Below, in pieces: positions 43,553-51,603 of a stretch of DNA of 64,000 bases (the first letter of the stretch is position 1; every line of letters begins with the position of its first letter). This stretch comes from Salinirussus salinus (GTDB lineage Archaea; Halobacteriota; Halobacteria; Halobacteriales; Haloarculaceae), in assembly GCF_009831455.1 (NCBI RefSeq), contig NZ_WOWO01000004.1, positions 620,001 to 684,000 on the forward strand. Direction: 5' to 3'. The translations under genes and the position numbers were made by a program. The notes beneath the pieces were generated by a model that did not search any database, had not been told where the DNA came from, and saw nothing but the letters and a program-made list of their open reading frames with translations.

Positions 43553-44014
43553 ATGATAGGGATACTGAAATCGATGGCAACGACGATGAAACACGCACTC
43601 GACGGCAAGACGTTCACCGTCGAGTACCCGGAAGACGAGCCGGAGGTCTCCCCGCGGTTCAGGGGGGTCCACAAGTTCAGCCAGGAGCGGTGTATCTGGT
43701 GTCGGCAGTGCGAGAACGTCTGCCCGAACGACACGATCCAGATCGTCACCGACGAGCAGCGCAACGGCGAGCAGTACAACCTCCACATCGGGCAGTGCAT
43801 CTACTGCCGGCTGTGTGAGGAGGTCTGCCCGACCGACGCGATCATCCTGACCCAGAACTTCGAGTTCGTCGCCGACACCAAAGACGAGTTCGCCTACAAC
43901 AAGGAGGACCTCAAGAACGTCCCCTGGTACAAGGACATCGACCCGCTCGAATCGCGGGAACCGGACCGCGGGGCGTGGATCGGCGAGGGCGAAGGCGACG
44001 TGGATTACCAGTAG
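43553..44014 (+). CDS. Complex I ferredoxin-like subunit NuoI
   Basis: NuoI carries two 4Fe-4S clusters (N6a and N6b). Both motifs are complete: Cys47-x2-Cys50-x2-Cys53-x3-Cys57 and Cys82-x2-Cys85-x2-Cys88-x3-Cys92. The 153-residue length is normal for haloarchaea. A strong aaggaggac Shine-Dalgarno-like sequence precedes the ATG. In most haloarchaea nuoJ1, J2, K, L, M and N follow; here the operon ends and a T-tract terminator occurs 90 bp later. Confidence 0.96.
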   Translation: MIGILKSMATTMKHALDGKTFTVEYPEDEPEVSPRFRGVHKFSQERCIWCRQCENVCPNDTIQIVTDEQRNGEQYNLHIGQCIYCRLCEEVCPTDAIILTQNFEFVADTKDEFAYNKEDLKNVPWYKDIDPLESREPDRGAWIGEGEGDVDYQ

Positions 44015-44025
44015 GCACAAATCAT

Positions 44026-44242
44026 CCGCGCGCCGCAGGCGCGCGGTTCGCGACCGTGGATTCGATCTGCGCACTCTGCGTTAGTGGTCCCCGTGTGAGT
44101 ACCGGACGCGACCGAGCGAAGCGAAGGAGCGTCCGGCTTTTTTCGCCCACGTTTTTGCGGTGAGCGAGTTGCGGGCCGGCGGCCCGCAACTACACGCCGT
44201 GGCGGCGAAGCCGCCACGCGGTGGCGAGCGGAGCGAGCCACC
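44026..44242. repeat. Array of five hairpins after nuoI
   Basis: Within 220 bp lie five inverted repeats: 44026-44034/44038-44046 (9-bp arms, loop gca), 44102-44109/44129-44136 (8 bp), 44168-44177/44181-44190 (10 bp), 44198-44206/44210-44218 (9 bp) and 44220-44225/44237-44242 (6 bp). No gene is present in the 291-bp gap (44015-44305). The array fills the space between the truncated nuo operon and the MFS gene; part of it is a terminator, the rest is unexplained. Confidence 0.55.
44102..44143 (+). terminator. T-tract terminator of the nuo operon
   Basis: The 8-bp stem ccggacgc/gcgtccgg (44102-44109 and 44129-44136) is followed at once by c and six T residues (44138-44143), with a second T5 run at 44152-44156. 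Archaeal termination relies mainly on the T-tract, so this is a good candidate to end the nuoA-I transcript. Confidence 0.6.
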
Positions 44243-44305
44243 CGAACCGCAAAAAGGTGGTTATGAGACAGAACATACAGGGGAGGGCCCGTCGAAGGGC
44301 GCGGC

Positions 44306-45523
44306 GTGTCCCAGCCGACCGAGACTGCCACGTCGGGAGTTCCGTGGACGTCGTGGCTCCTCTACGTCATCCTGGCGAGTTCGCTGATGGGCGTGATGGG
44401 CGTGTCGCTTCTGAGCCCCGTGCTCCCCGAACTCAGGTCGGTGTTCGACGTCACGGACGCACAGGTAGGGCTGCTCATCACCGTCTACACGCTCCCCGGG
44501 GCGCTCATCGCCCCATTCGCCGGCCTCGCGGCCGACCGCTTCGGCCGCCGGCGCGTGCTCGTCCCGCTGCTTGTCACGTTCGGGGCCGCGGGCGCCGGGA
44601 TCGCCTTCGTCACCGACTTCCGGTACGTCCTCGCGCTCCGGTTCCTGCAGGGCGTCGGTGCGAGCGCACTGATCACCCTCGCAGTCACCATCATCGGCGA
44701 CGCCTTCGAGGGCACACAGCGGGACGCGCTGATCGGGCTGAACGGGAGCGCGACCAGCGCCGGCGCCGCAGTGTACCCGCTGGTCGGCGGCGCGCTGGCG
44801 GCGGTCCGCTGGAACGTCCCCTTTCTGTTCTTCGGCGTCGGTATTTTCGTCGGGGTCTTCGCGCTGTTCGTGCTCGACCCGACGCCGAAAAGCGACCCGG
44901 ACTCGGTGTCCACCTACCTCGGCCGGCTGGGGGCGGTGGCGCGGCTGCCGAGCGCGCTCGCTATCTTTCTCGCGCTCTTTACGGCGTTTTTCGTCTTTTA
45001 CGGCGCGGTGCTCACCGCGCTTCCGCTGCTGTTGAGCGACCAGTTCGGTCTCACATCCAGCGAGATCGGCCCGCTGCTCTCGGCGGTCGCGGTCGCGAGC
45101 GCACTGGTCTCCTCGCAGTACGGCCGCGTCGGACAGTGGCGGGCGCCGGAGGAGCTCGTGGCGCTCGGGTTCGTCGCCTACGGCGTGAGTCTGCTCGGCG
45201 TCTGGCTCGCGCCGACGCCGCTTCTCGTCGGAGTTGCGCTCCTGGTCTTCGGGGTCGGTTTCGGGGTCCTGATCCCCTCTATCGACACGACGGTCGTCAC
45301 GCTCGTCTCGGCGGACCTGCGGGCCGGGATGATGGGGCTCCGAACGAGCGTCCTCCGGGTCGGACAGACGGTCGGGCCACTGGCCTTCACCGCGACCGCC
45401 GAGAGCTTCTTTACGTCGACGGCCGCCGGCTACCGGACGCTGATCGTCGCCGGCGGGGTCGCGGCCGTCGTCGCCGGGCTGGGCGGGTACGCGCTCCTGC
45501 GGCGCCACCCCGCCTTCGCGTGA
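44306..45523 (+). CDS. Major facilitator superfamily transporter
   Basis: This 405-residue protein has about 12 membrane helices and the MFS loop 2-3 motif GLAADRFGRRRV (about 75-86). Its start is GTG (44306). The family pattern (LSPVLPELRSVFDVTDAQVGLL at the N-terminus, VLRVGQTVGP in helix 11) fits drug- or metabolite-efflux MFS proteins; substrate unknown. It lies directly after the hairpin array that follows nuoI and has its own promoter region (gcaaaaaggtggttatg). Confidence 0.85.
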   Translation: MSQPTETATSGVPWTSWLLYVILASSLMGVMGVSLLSPVLPELRSVFDVTDAQVGLLITVYTLPGALIAPFAGLAADRFGRRRVLVPLLVTFGAAGAGIAFVTDFRYVLALRFLQGVGASALITLAVTIIGDAFEGTQRDALIGLNGSATSAGAAVYPLVGGALAAVRWNVPFLFFGVGIFVGVFALFVLDPTPKSDPDSVSTYLGRLGAVARLPSALAIFLALFTAFFVFYGAVLTALPLLLSDQFGLTSSEIGPLLSAVAVASALVSSQYGRVGQWRAPEELVALGFVAYGVSLLGVWLAPTPLLVGVALLVFGVGFGVLIPSIDTTVVTLVSADLRAGMMGLRTSVLRVGQTVGPLAFTATAESFFTSTAAGYRTLIVAGGVAAVVAGLGGYALLRRHPAFA

Positions 45524-45544
45524 CCGGGTCGGTCGCCTGCCCGC

Positions 45545-46147
45545 TCACCGTCCCTCGGCGCGCTCCCCGCGCAGCACCATGTAGGTCGTCGACAGCCGGG
45601 CGACGAGTTTCCCCTCCGAGTTACGGACGCTACACTCGACGAGGCCGAGCGTGCGGCCGCGGTTGACGACGGTCGCGCTCGCCTCGAGGCGGTCCTCGAA
45701 GACCGGCCGCAGAAAGTTCACCTTGAGTTCGAGATTCGTGGTCGACTCGTCGGGCTCCAGAGTCGTCCCGAACGCGAACCCGGTGGCGGTGTCGGCCAGC
45801 GCGGTGATGATCCCGCCCTGCACGGGGCCGCCGCGGTTCGCGAAGCGCGCCCCGGCGTCCATCGCCAGCGTCGCCTCGCCCTCACCGACGCTCACTACCT
45901 CCCACCCGAGCATGGCACCGACCGGTGACTCGGGTGCGCTCCCGGCTGCCGGCCCGCCGTGGGGGCTGTCGACCTCCCCGGCGCGCCGCGCCTCGGCGAC
46001 CGCCATCTGTTCGCGGACGCCCAGCTCGCGCTCCAGTGCCTCCGCGAGCACGCTCTCGGGGTCGCCATCGAGCGCCTGCAGCCGCTCGTACTCCGACGCG
46101 TCAAGCGACAGTTCGACCGTGTGGTCCGTGTCCTCTGTGTCGGCCAT
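45545..46147 (-). CDS. PaaI-type hotdog thioesterase with extra N-terminal segment
   Basis: The C-terminal 115 residues (about 85-195) form a hotdog thioesterase domain, with [35 protein letters not shown] (catalytic-helix region) and the strand [14 protein letters not shown]. Such enzymes hydrolyse acyl-CoA or phenylacetyl-CoA-like thioesters. The first 70 residues are an unusual addition, with [28 protein letters not shown] resembling a short helical DNA-binding or antitoxin-like segment. ATG 46147 was chosen because it begins the acidic lead; an upstream frame is less likely. Divergent from dodecin. Confidence 0.8.
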   Translation of the reverse strand: MADTEDTDHTVELSLDASEYERLQALDGDPESVLAEALERELGVREQMAVAEARRAGEVDSPHGGPAAGSAPESPVGAMLGWEVVSVGEGEATLAMDAGARFANRGGPVQGGIITALADTATGFAFGTTLEPDESTTNLELKVNFLRPVFEDRLEASATVVNRGRTLGLVECSVRNSEGKLVARLSTTYMVLRGERAEGR

Positions 46148-46305
46148 GGCGGGCGCTCGCCCGGCCGCGAGAAAACGGTTCCGCCCCGGCGTTGCGAGTC
46201 TCCGCAACGTCACCCCCGAAATCTATATCATTGACGCGACACGATATCCGACCCCCGCACGGCTCCTTCCGTGGCCGTGTCGGGCACGAGAACACGGTGA
46301 CACCC

Positions 46306-46515
46306 ATGGTTTTCAAGAAAGTGACCCTGATCGGGACGAGCGGCGACAGTTTCGAGGGTGCGGTCGACGACGCCATCCACCGCGCGGAGATGACCCTCGA
46401 CAACATCCACTGGCTCGAAGTCAAAGAACAGGGCGTCGAACTCGCGAGCGTCAACGACCGCGAGTACCAGGTCGAGGTGGAGGTGGCCTTCGAACTCGAG
46501 GGGGCTGCGGAGTAA
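46306..46515 (+). CDS. Dodecin (flavin-storage protein)
   Basis: Dodecin is a dodecameric flavin-binding protein; in haloarchaea it holds riboflavin or lumichrome and limits photodamage. The 69-residue product [16 protein letters not shown] is close to the known halobacterial dodecin, with Trp36 (NIHWLEV) and Gln55 (REYQVEV), the residues that sandwich and hydrogen-bond flavin. A TATA element tctatatc (about 46222-46229) lies about 80 bp upstream. It complements the flavin genes ribH and ribL and the LOV kinase in this window. Confidence 0.94.
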   Translation: MVFKKVTLIGTSGDSFEGAVDDAIHRAEMTLDNIHWLEVKEQGVELASVNDREYQVEVEVAFELEGAAE

Positions 46516-46530
46516 CAGCCGCGGCGCAGT

Positions 46531-46893
46531 TTACGTCCGGAAGCTCTCGCCGCAGCCACACTCGCTGACGACGTTGGGATTCTCGACGTGGAACCCCTCG
46601 CCCTGGAGGCCGCCCTCGTAGTCGAGGACCGAGCCCTCGATGTAGTCGAGGCTGGCGGGGTCGACGAGGATGCGCAGACCGTGGTGCTCGGTGACGGTGT
46701 CGTCGGCCTCGGGCTCGTGCTCGAAGCGCATGCCATACGAGAGGCCGGCACAGCCGCCCTGCTGGACGTACAGGCGCAGGCCGCCCTCCGAAGCGTCCAT
46801 GCCCTCCCGTTCCATGAGGTCGAGCGCCTCCGAGGCGGCCTGCTCGGTGACGGCCACTGCGTCCTCGGGTGCGCCCTGCTCGACGGTGCTCAT
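46531..46893 (-). CDS. HesB/IscA-type iron-sulfur cluster carrier
   Basis: This 120-residue A-type carrier has the three conserved cysteines, Cys48 (GGCAGLSYGM) and Cys112-Gly-Cys114 (ECGCGESF), that hold a transient Fe-S cluster for delivery to apoproteins. Local clients could include NuoB, NuoI and AOR. The start ATG at 46893 is followed by a helix (VAVTEQAASEALDLM). It is convergent with the dodecin gene, 15 bp away. Confidence 0.92.
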   Translation of the reverse strand: MSTVEQGAPEDAVAVTEQAASEALDLMEREGMDASEGGLRLYVQQGGCAGLSYGMRFEHEPEADDTVTEHHGLRILVDPASLDYIEGSVLDYEGGLQGEGFHVENPNVVSECGCGESFRT

Positions 46894-47195
46894 GGCCCGT
46901 CATACTGGGGGCACGCCCAAAACGGTGTCGGCGCTAGGAATCATATTGGATTCGAGAGCTGCTGCTGAGGGTCGAAAAGCTTCCGTATCCCCTGAATCCC
47001 CGGACGCTGACCGAGAGAGCCCCGAGCCGCTGGACGGCTGCGACTCGCTGTGCGCGCTCCCTGCGGTCGCGTGCTTGCGTCGTCTCGCTCGTCCAGCGGC
47101 TCGCCCCTCTCGACCCCGCCCCAGCGCCACTCACCTCCCCAGCCGACTGCGCTCCTCGTCGCTCGCGTTGCTCGCTCCTGTGGTGCTCATCCCTC

Positions 47196-47235
47196 GCACG
47201 AAGCTGTCGCGGACGGAGCCGCGACAGCTTCGTGC
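47196..47235. repeat. Perfect 17-bp inverted repeat downstream of hisD
   Basis: The arms 47196-47212 and 47219-47235 are perfectly complementary with a 6-nt loop (acggag). It lies 57 bp after the hisD stop, in the 399-bp gap 46894-47292, which otherwise shows no gene and is rich in cgctcg-type motifs. It may act as the hisD terminator or be a mobile palindromic element; there is no T-tract directly after it on the minus strand. Confidence 0.6.
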
Positions 47236-47292
47236 ACCGGTGGCGGGGGGGCAGGGTCTGTTTCGCTCGTCTCGGTTCCGTTCTGGTCCCCC

Positions 47293-48573
47293 TCACTCCC
47301 CGAACCGCTTCTCGACGCTCGCGGCGTGGCCCTCCAACCCTTCGGCGGTCGCGAGCGTGGTGACGGTCTCCCGCAGGTCCGCGAGCGCGTCCTCGTCCAG
47401 CCGCTGGACCGTCGAGGAGCGCATGAACGTGTCCACGGAGAGCCCGCCAGTCGTGCGGGCCGCGCCGCCGGTCGGGAGGACGTGGTTCGGGCCGGCGGCG
47501 TAGTCGCCCGCGGCGACGGGGCTGTACGGGCCCAGGAAAACGGAGCCGACGCTGTCGATCCGCTCTAAGAGCGCCTCCTCGGTCGTCTCGTCGGCGGCGA
47601 CGATCGAGAGGTGCTCGGCGGCGTACTCCTCGGCGAAGAGGGCGGCCTCGCTCGTCGAGCGCGCGAGGAAGACGCCGCTGGCCTCGTTGTCGAGGGCGCC
47701 CTCGATGACCTCCCGGCGTTCGCGCTCGACGATCTGGGCCTCGACGGCGTCGGCGACGGCCGCCGCCAGCGCCTCGTCGTCGGTGACGGCGGCGACGGCG
47801 CTGTCGGTGTCGTGCTCGGCCTGGGCGACCATGTCGGCGGCGACGAGTTCCGGGTCGGCGCTCCCGTCGGCCACCACGAGCAGCTCGCTCGGCCCGGCCA
47901 GGAAGTCGATGGTCACGTCGCCACGCACCTCTGCCTTGGCGGCGGTCACCCACCGGTTGCCCGGGCCGGCGATGCAGTCGACAGCGCTGACGGTCTCGGT
48001 GCCGTAGGCCAGCGCCGCCACGGCCTGCGCGCCGCCGACCTGGTAGACGGCGTCCGCGCCGGCCACCTCGATGGCAGCCAGCGTCGCGGGGTTGAGCTGT
48101 TCGGCCGGCGGGGTGGCGACTGCGATGTGCTCGACGCCCGCCACGTCCGCGGGGATGACACCCATCAGGGCGCTGGAGGGGTACGCGGCCGTGCCGCCGG
48201 GAGCGTATATCCCGGCGCTCTCTAGGGGCCGAAAGCGCCGACCGAGCTCCCGACCGGAGAAGTCCTCGCGCCAGTCCTCGGGGCGCTGGCGCTCGTGGAA
48301 CGCCCGGATGTTCTCCGCGGCGGTCTCGATGGCCGCGAGCACGTCGTCGTCCACCCGGTCGACGGCGCGCGCCGCCCGGTCGGTCACGTCGATGTTGCCC
48401 ACGTCGACGCCGTCGAACTCCCGGGCGAACTCGCGGAGCGCGACGTCGCCCTCCTCGCGGACCCGGCCGACGATGTCGCGCACGTCCTCCCGGACCGCGT
48501 CGATGCCGGCCGACCGCTCGAAGGCCGCCGCCCGCTCGCCCGGCCCGAGGTCGGCGATGGGTCGAACGTCCAT
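47293..48573 (-). CDS. Histidinol dehydrogenase
   Basis: HisD performs the last two steps of histidine synthesis, oxidising L-histidinol to L-histidine with NAD+ and Zn2+. The 426-residue protein has the family blocks ESAGIYAPGGTAAYPSSALM, AVDCIAGPGNRWVTAAK, FLAGPSELLVVAD, QAEHDTDS, EHLS and PYSPVAAGDYAAGPNHVLPT. ATG 48573 gives MDVRPIADLGPG; the longer open frame upstream is chance. It stands alone, with no other his gene next to it. Confidence 0.95.
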   Translation of the reverse strand: MDVRPIADLGPGERAAAFERSAGIDAVREDVRDIVGRVREEGDVALREFAREFDGVDVGNIDVTDRAARAVDRVDDDVLAAIETAAENIRAFHERQRPEDWREDFSGRELGRRFRPLESAGIYAPGGTAAYPSSALMGVIPADVAGVEHIAVATPPAEQLNPATLAAIEVAGADAVYQVGGAQAVAALAYGTETVSAVDCIAGPGNRWVTAAKAEVRGDVTIDFLAGPSELLVVADGSADPELVAADMVAQAEHDTDSAVAAVTDDEALAAAVADAVEAQIVERERREVIEGALDNEASGVFLARSTSEAALFAEEYAAEHLSIVAADETTEEALLERIDSVGSVFLGPYSPVAAGDYAAGPNHVLPTGGAARTTGGLSVDTFMRSSTVQRLDEDALADLRETVTTLATAEGLEGHAASVEKRFGE

Positions 48574-48665
48574 GCCTCCTCTATCGGCGGGCCGCACAAA
48601 CGACTTGCGTGTCCCGGCAGCGGGCCTGCGTCCCCTCAGGGGGCGATGCTGTGCCCCGACCCCGC

Positions 48666-49415
48666 TCAGGCGTAGACTCGCGAGAGGAGGTGGGCGGCCG
48701 AGGCCAGCAGCGTCACCACGAGGACGACGACGGCCACCGCCAGTGCTGGCAGGCTCATGTCGAGATGGGCCGCGCCGGCGTAGCCGAACCAGGCCGTCGC
48801 GGCGGCGCTCGCGACGAGGACGAGATGCACGAGCGCCCAGGGGCCGACGCGGCGCCCGACCGCCACGACCCGCCGCCACAGCGGGTCGCGCTCCCGGCCC
48901 ACGACGTCCTCAGAGCCGACCCGGTGGTAGGCCGCCGCCGTCCCCCGCTGGCGCCGGCCCCGCCGCCCGCGGCCGGCCGTCGTTTCCGAGACTCCCGAAG
49001 CGGCCGCCGCCGACTGTCCCGGTGCCGTCGTTCCTGATGTCGTGGCCCCGGCCGCGTCCGGTTCCGTCGTGGTGCCGGTACTCGCCGCAGCCGCATCCGT
49101 CCCGCCGGTGTCCGTTCCGTCGGCATCCGCTCCACTGGCGTCCGCGTCCGTCGCGTCGTCTTCCGCCGCCCACACGCTGGCGTCGACGTGCGCCCGGACG
49201 TAGGCCGCGTGGCCGAGGTCGTCATAGCGTCCCCGCTCCTCGTCGTCGACCAGGACGTCCCGGGCGACGGTGAGCCGCGCGAACTCCCGCGGGGCGTCGG
49301 GGTCGTCGGCCACGTCGGGGTGGACCTCCTTGACCCGCTCGCGGTAGGCCCGCTCGACGGCCTCCCCGTCGACGCCGGGCTCGACCCCGAGGACGCTGTA
49401 GAACGTCTCGGCCAT
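48666..49415 (-). CDS. Membrane-anchored DnaJ-domain protein
   Basis: The N-terminal J domain (about 1-65: FYSVLGVEP ... AYRERVKEVHPDVADD) has the HPD tripeptide at 32-34, which stimulates Hsp70 ATPase. A Thr/Ala/Asp/Gly-rich linker (about 85-160) with near repeats follows, then a basic segment (GRGRRGRRQRG) and two membrane helices (about 195-213 and 220-245). It thus probably recruits DnaK to the membrane. ATG 49415 starts MAETFYSVLG. It is divergent from the LLM oxidoreductase, with palindromes in between. Confidence 0.85.
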   Translation of the reverse strand: MAETFYSVLGVEPGVDGEAVERAYRERVKEVHPDVADDPDAPREFARLTVARDVLVDDEERGRYDDLGHAAYVRAHVDASVWAAEDDATDADASGADADGTDTGGTDAAAASTGTTTEPDAAGATTSGTTAPGQSAAAASGVSETTAGRGRRGRRQRGTAAAYHRVGSEDVVGRERDPLWRRVVAVGRRVGPWALVHLVLVASAAATAWFGYAGAAHLDMSLPALAVAVVVLVVTLLASAAHLLSRVYA

Positions 49416-49419
49416 GCGT

Positions 49420-49441
49420 GTGCGTCGGACGCACGTACGTG
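49420..49441. promoter_or_regulatory. Palindromes between dnaJ-like and LLM oxidoreductase genes
   Basis: Two palindromes lie directly before the leftward DnaJ-like ATG (49415): gtgcgtc-g-gacgcac (49420-49434, 7-bp arms) and cacgtacgtg (49432-49441, perfect 10-bp). The intergenic region (49416-49540) also has repeated cacgcac/acacgcac pieces. They are candidate binding sites for a regulator of one or both divergent genes. Confidence 0.35.
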
Positions 49442-49540
49442 ACCCCGGCGCAAAGAGGTGTCGCCGACCCGGGTCCGCGGACACCCACGCACGTGCTCGC
49501 GGACCCACACGCACATGCCCGTGGCCGCCCGAGCGTGCCC

Positions 49541-50458
49541 ATGGCCGACCACGCGAACGCGGGCTACGAGCGCGCCTTCGGGACCGACGACCTCACCTTC
49601 GGCCTGGGGTTCCCGCTCACCGGCAGCAGCGAGACGGTCCCCGACGCCGAGGCGGAGATGGCGCTCGCCGCCCACGCCGAGGACGTCGGGTTCGACGCGC
49701 TGTGGGCGCGGGACGTGCCGCTGTACTGGCCCCGCTTCGGCGACGCGGGCCAGAGCTTCGACGTCTGGCCGTGGCTGAGCCACGCCGCCGCCCACACCGA
49801 CGACGTCGCCCTCGGGACGGCGAGCGTCGTCCTCCCGCTCCGGCATCCCCTACACGTCGCCAAGGCCGCCGCCTCCGTCGACCGCCTCTCCGGAGGGCGG
49901 CTCCTGCTGGGTATCGCCACCGGCGACCGCGACCCCGAATACCCCGCCTTCGACGTCGACCCCGGCGAGCGCGGTGCGCGCTTCCGGGAGACCGTCGAGG
50001 TGTTGCGGACCGTCTGGACCGGCGAGTTCCCCGAGGTCGACACCGACCGTGTGACGCTGGAGGGCGAGCTGGACCTGGTACCCGAGCCGACCGCCGACAC
50101 GGTCCCGTTGCTCCCGACGGGCCACGCCCGCCAGGACCTCGCGTGGACCGCCGAACACGGCGACGGCTGGCTGTTCTACCATCTGCCTGACCGGACTCTC
50201 GAGACCTACCTCGACGACTGGCGGGAAGCGGCCGGCGACAAACCCTACGCGATGGCCGTCCGGACGGAGCTGGCCGAGGACCCGACCGCCGACCCGGAAC
50301 ACGTCCACCAGGGCTACCGGGCCGGCAGCGAGTGGTTCGTCGAGTACTTCCGTGACCTCGACCGGACGGGCGTCGACCACGTCCTGGTCTCGGCCGGCGG
50401 TGACGACCCCCGGCAGGCGGTCACCCGCTTCGCGGAGACGGTCGTCGACCGGGTCTGA
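49541..50458 (+). CDS. LLM-class (luciferase-like, F420/FMN-dependent) oxidoreductase
   Basis: This 305-residue TIM-barrel protein matches the luciferase-like monooxygenase family. It has GLGFPLTGSSETVPDAE near the N-terminus, DDVALGTASVVLPLRHPLHVAKAAASVDRLSGGRLLLGIATGDRDPEYPAF in the middle, and a GDGWLFYHL block. In haloarchaea such enzymes use F420 or FMN; the substrate is unknown. ATG 49541 is chosen because the family domain begins about 20 residues later; an earlier in-frame ATG at 49418 would read through the palindromic promoter. Confidence 0.85.
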   Translation: MADHANAGYERAFGTDDLTFGLGFPLTGSSETVPDAEAEMALAAHAEDVGFDALWARDVPLYWPRFGDAGQSFDVWPWLSHAAAHTDDVALGTASVVLPLRHPLHVAKAAASVDRLSGGRLLLGIATGDRDPEYPAFDVDPGERGARFRETVEVLRTVWTGEFPEVDTDRVTLEGELDLVPEPTADTVPLLPTGHARQDLAWTAEHGDGWLFYHLPDRTLETYLDDWREAAGDKPYAMAVRTELAEDPTADPEHVHQGYRAGSEWFVEYFRDLDRTGVDHVLVSAGGDDPRQAVTRFAETVVDRV

Positions 50459-50514
50459 GCGCCTGTAGAGCCGGATCGACTCACACGCGACCCCACGACC
50501 CGCGCCCCCAACTA

Positions 50515-50547
50515 TCACGGTAAATTATTTCACACTGGGGCGTGTGA
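50515..50547 (+). promoter_or_regulatory. Promoter and candidate operator of the R2lox gene
   Basis: An A/T-rich ggtaaattattt (about 50519-50530) is a likely TATA box about 35 bp before the ATG at 50560. Immediately downstream is an inverted repeat, tcacac (50530-50535) and gtgtga (50542-50547) with a 6-bp spacer. A repressor there would block transcription initiation. Confidence 0.45.
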
Positions 50548-50559
50548 ACTCACAATGTC

Positions 50560-51519
50560 ATGGCAATTGATTTCGCGAACAAGCAAAAGCCGTACGAACT
50601 GTTCGACAAGGCCAAACGCCAGGGGACCTGGGACCCGCTGGACATCGACTTCAGCGAGGACAAGGTCCACTGGGAGGAGGGCTTCTCGGAGGCCCAGAAA
50701 GACCAGATCATGGGCACGTTCGTCGGCTTCTACGAGGGCGAGGAGTCGGTGACGCGGACGCTCGTCCCCTACTTCACCATCGTCGACAAGCTCGAGGACG
50801 CTCCCTTCGACACCGTCCAGGAGGAGATGTTCCTCAGCACCCACCTGATGGAGGAGGCCAAACACACCGACTTCTTCGCCCGCTACTTCGAGGAGGTGCT
50901 GGGCACCCAGGAGACCCACATCGACGACTACGAGGAGTCAGACTACTGGCAGAACCCCGACCTGAAGGAGTTCCTGGTCGACGACCTCGAGGAGATCGGC
51001 GAGCGGATGCGCCAGACCGCCCGGACCGGCGACCAGCACGAGCTCCGGTACATCCTCGGCGAGGGCGTGATGCACTACATGGGGATCGTCGAGGCCCAGC
51101 TCGCCAAGGCCGGCTACGAGATCTTCGAGAACGTCTTCTCGGACATCTCCGACGACCTCGGCACGGAGATCATGCCCGGCTTCCAGGAGGGGATCAAGCT
51201 GGTCCGCCAGGACGAGGGTCGCCACATCACCAACGGCCGGTGGGTGATGAAGAAGCTCGCCGAGGAGGACCCCGACATCGTCACGGAGGTCTACGAGCCG
51301 AAGATCCAGGAGTACCTCGAGCGGCTGACCGGGCCCGAGAACGCCTCGGACGACCGCTACGAGGACTACTCTTTCGACATGGCCCAGCTCCAGCGGACGG
51401 TCTCCAACGCGAACCTCCAGCAGACCATCGAGTACATCGGCCCCGAGAAGTTCGACAGCTTCGGCGCCGACTTCGACATCGGCGCCTACAGCGGCGGCGC
51501 GGCCGCCGCCGGCGACTGA
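50560..51519 (+). CDS. R2-like ligand-binding oxidase (R2lox)
   Basis: This 319-residue ferritin-like protein is often annotated ribonucleotide reductase beta subunit, but it fits R2lox better. It has WDPLDIDFSEDK near 24-35, a first helix GEESVT with metal ligand Glu61 and Val64, EEAKH with Glu99/His102, Tyr173-x4-Glu178, and Glu219-x2-His222. The Val64/Tyr173 pair corresponds to the Val-Tyr ether cross-link of Mn/Fe R2lox, which binds a fatty-acid-like ligand. No NrdA-type large subunit is adjacent. The downstream FMN reductase gene follows after 84 bp and could donate electrons, but this is inference. The Ala/Gly-rich tail is unusual. Confidence 0.82.
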   Translation: MAIDFANKQKPYELFDKAKRQGTWDPLDIDFSEDKVHWEEGFSEAQKDQIMGTFVGFYEGEESVTRTLVPYFTIVDKLEDAPFDTVQEEMFLSTHLMEEAKHTDFFARYFEEVLGTQETHIDDYEESDYWQNPDLKEFLVDDLEEIGERMRQTARTGDQHELRYILGEGVMHYMGIVEAQLAKAGYEIFENVFSDISDDLGTEIMPGFQEGIKLVRQDEGRHITNGRWVMKKLAEEDPDIVTEVYEPKIQEYLERLTGPENASDDRYEDYSFDMAQLQRTVSNANLQQTIEYIGPEKFDSFGADFDIGAYSGGAAAAGD

Positions 51520-51603
51520 GGGACCGACCCCCGGGGTCTGTCCGATCGCTTACTGGACGCCGCTTCAGCGAACCTTTACCGGTCGCGCGCCCCAGTCGGG
51601 GGC

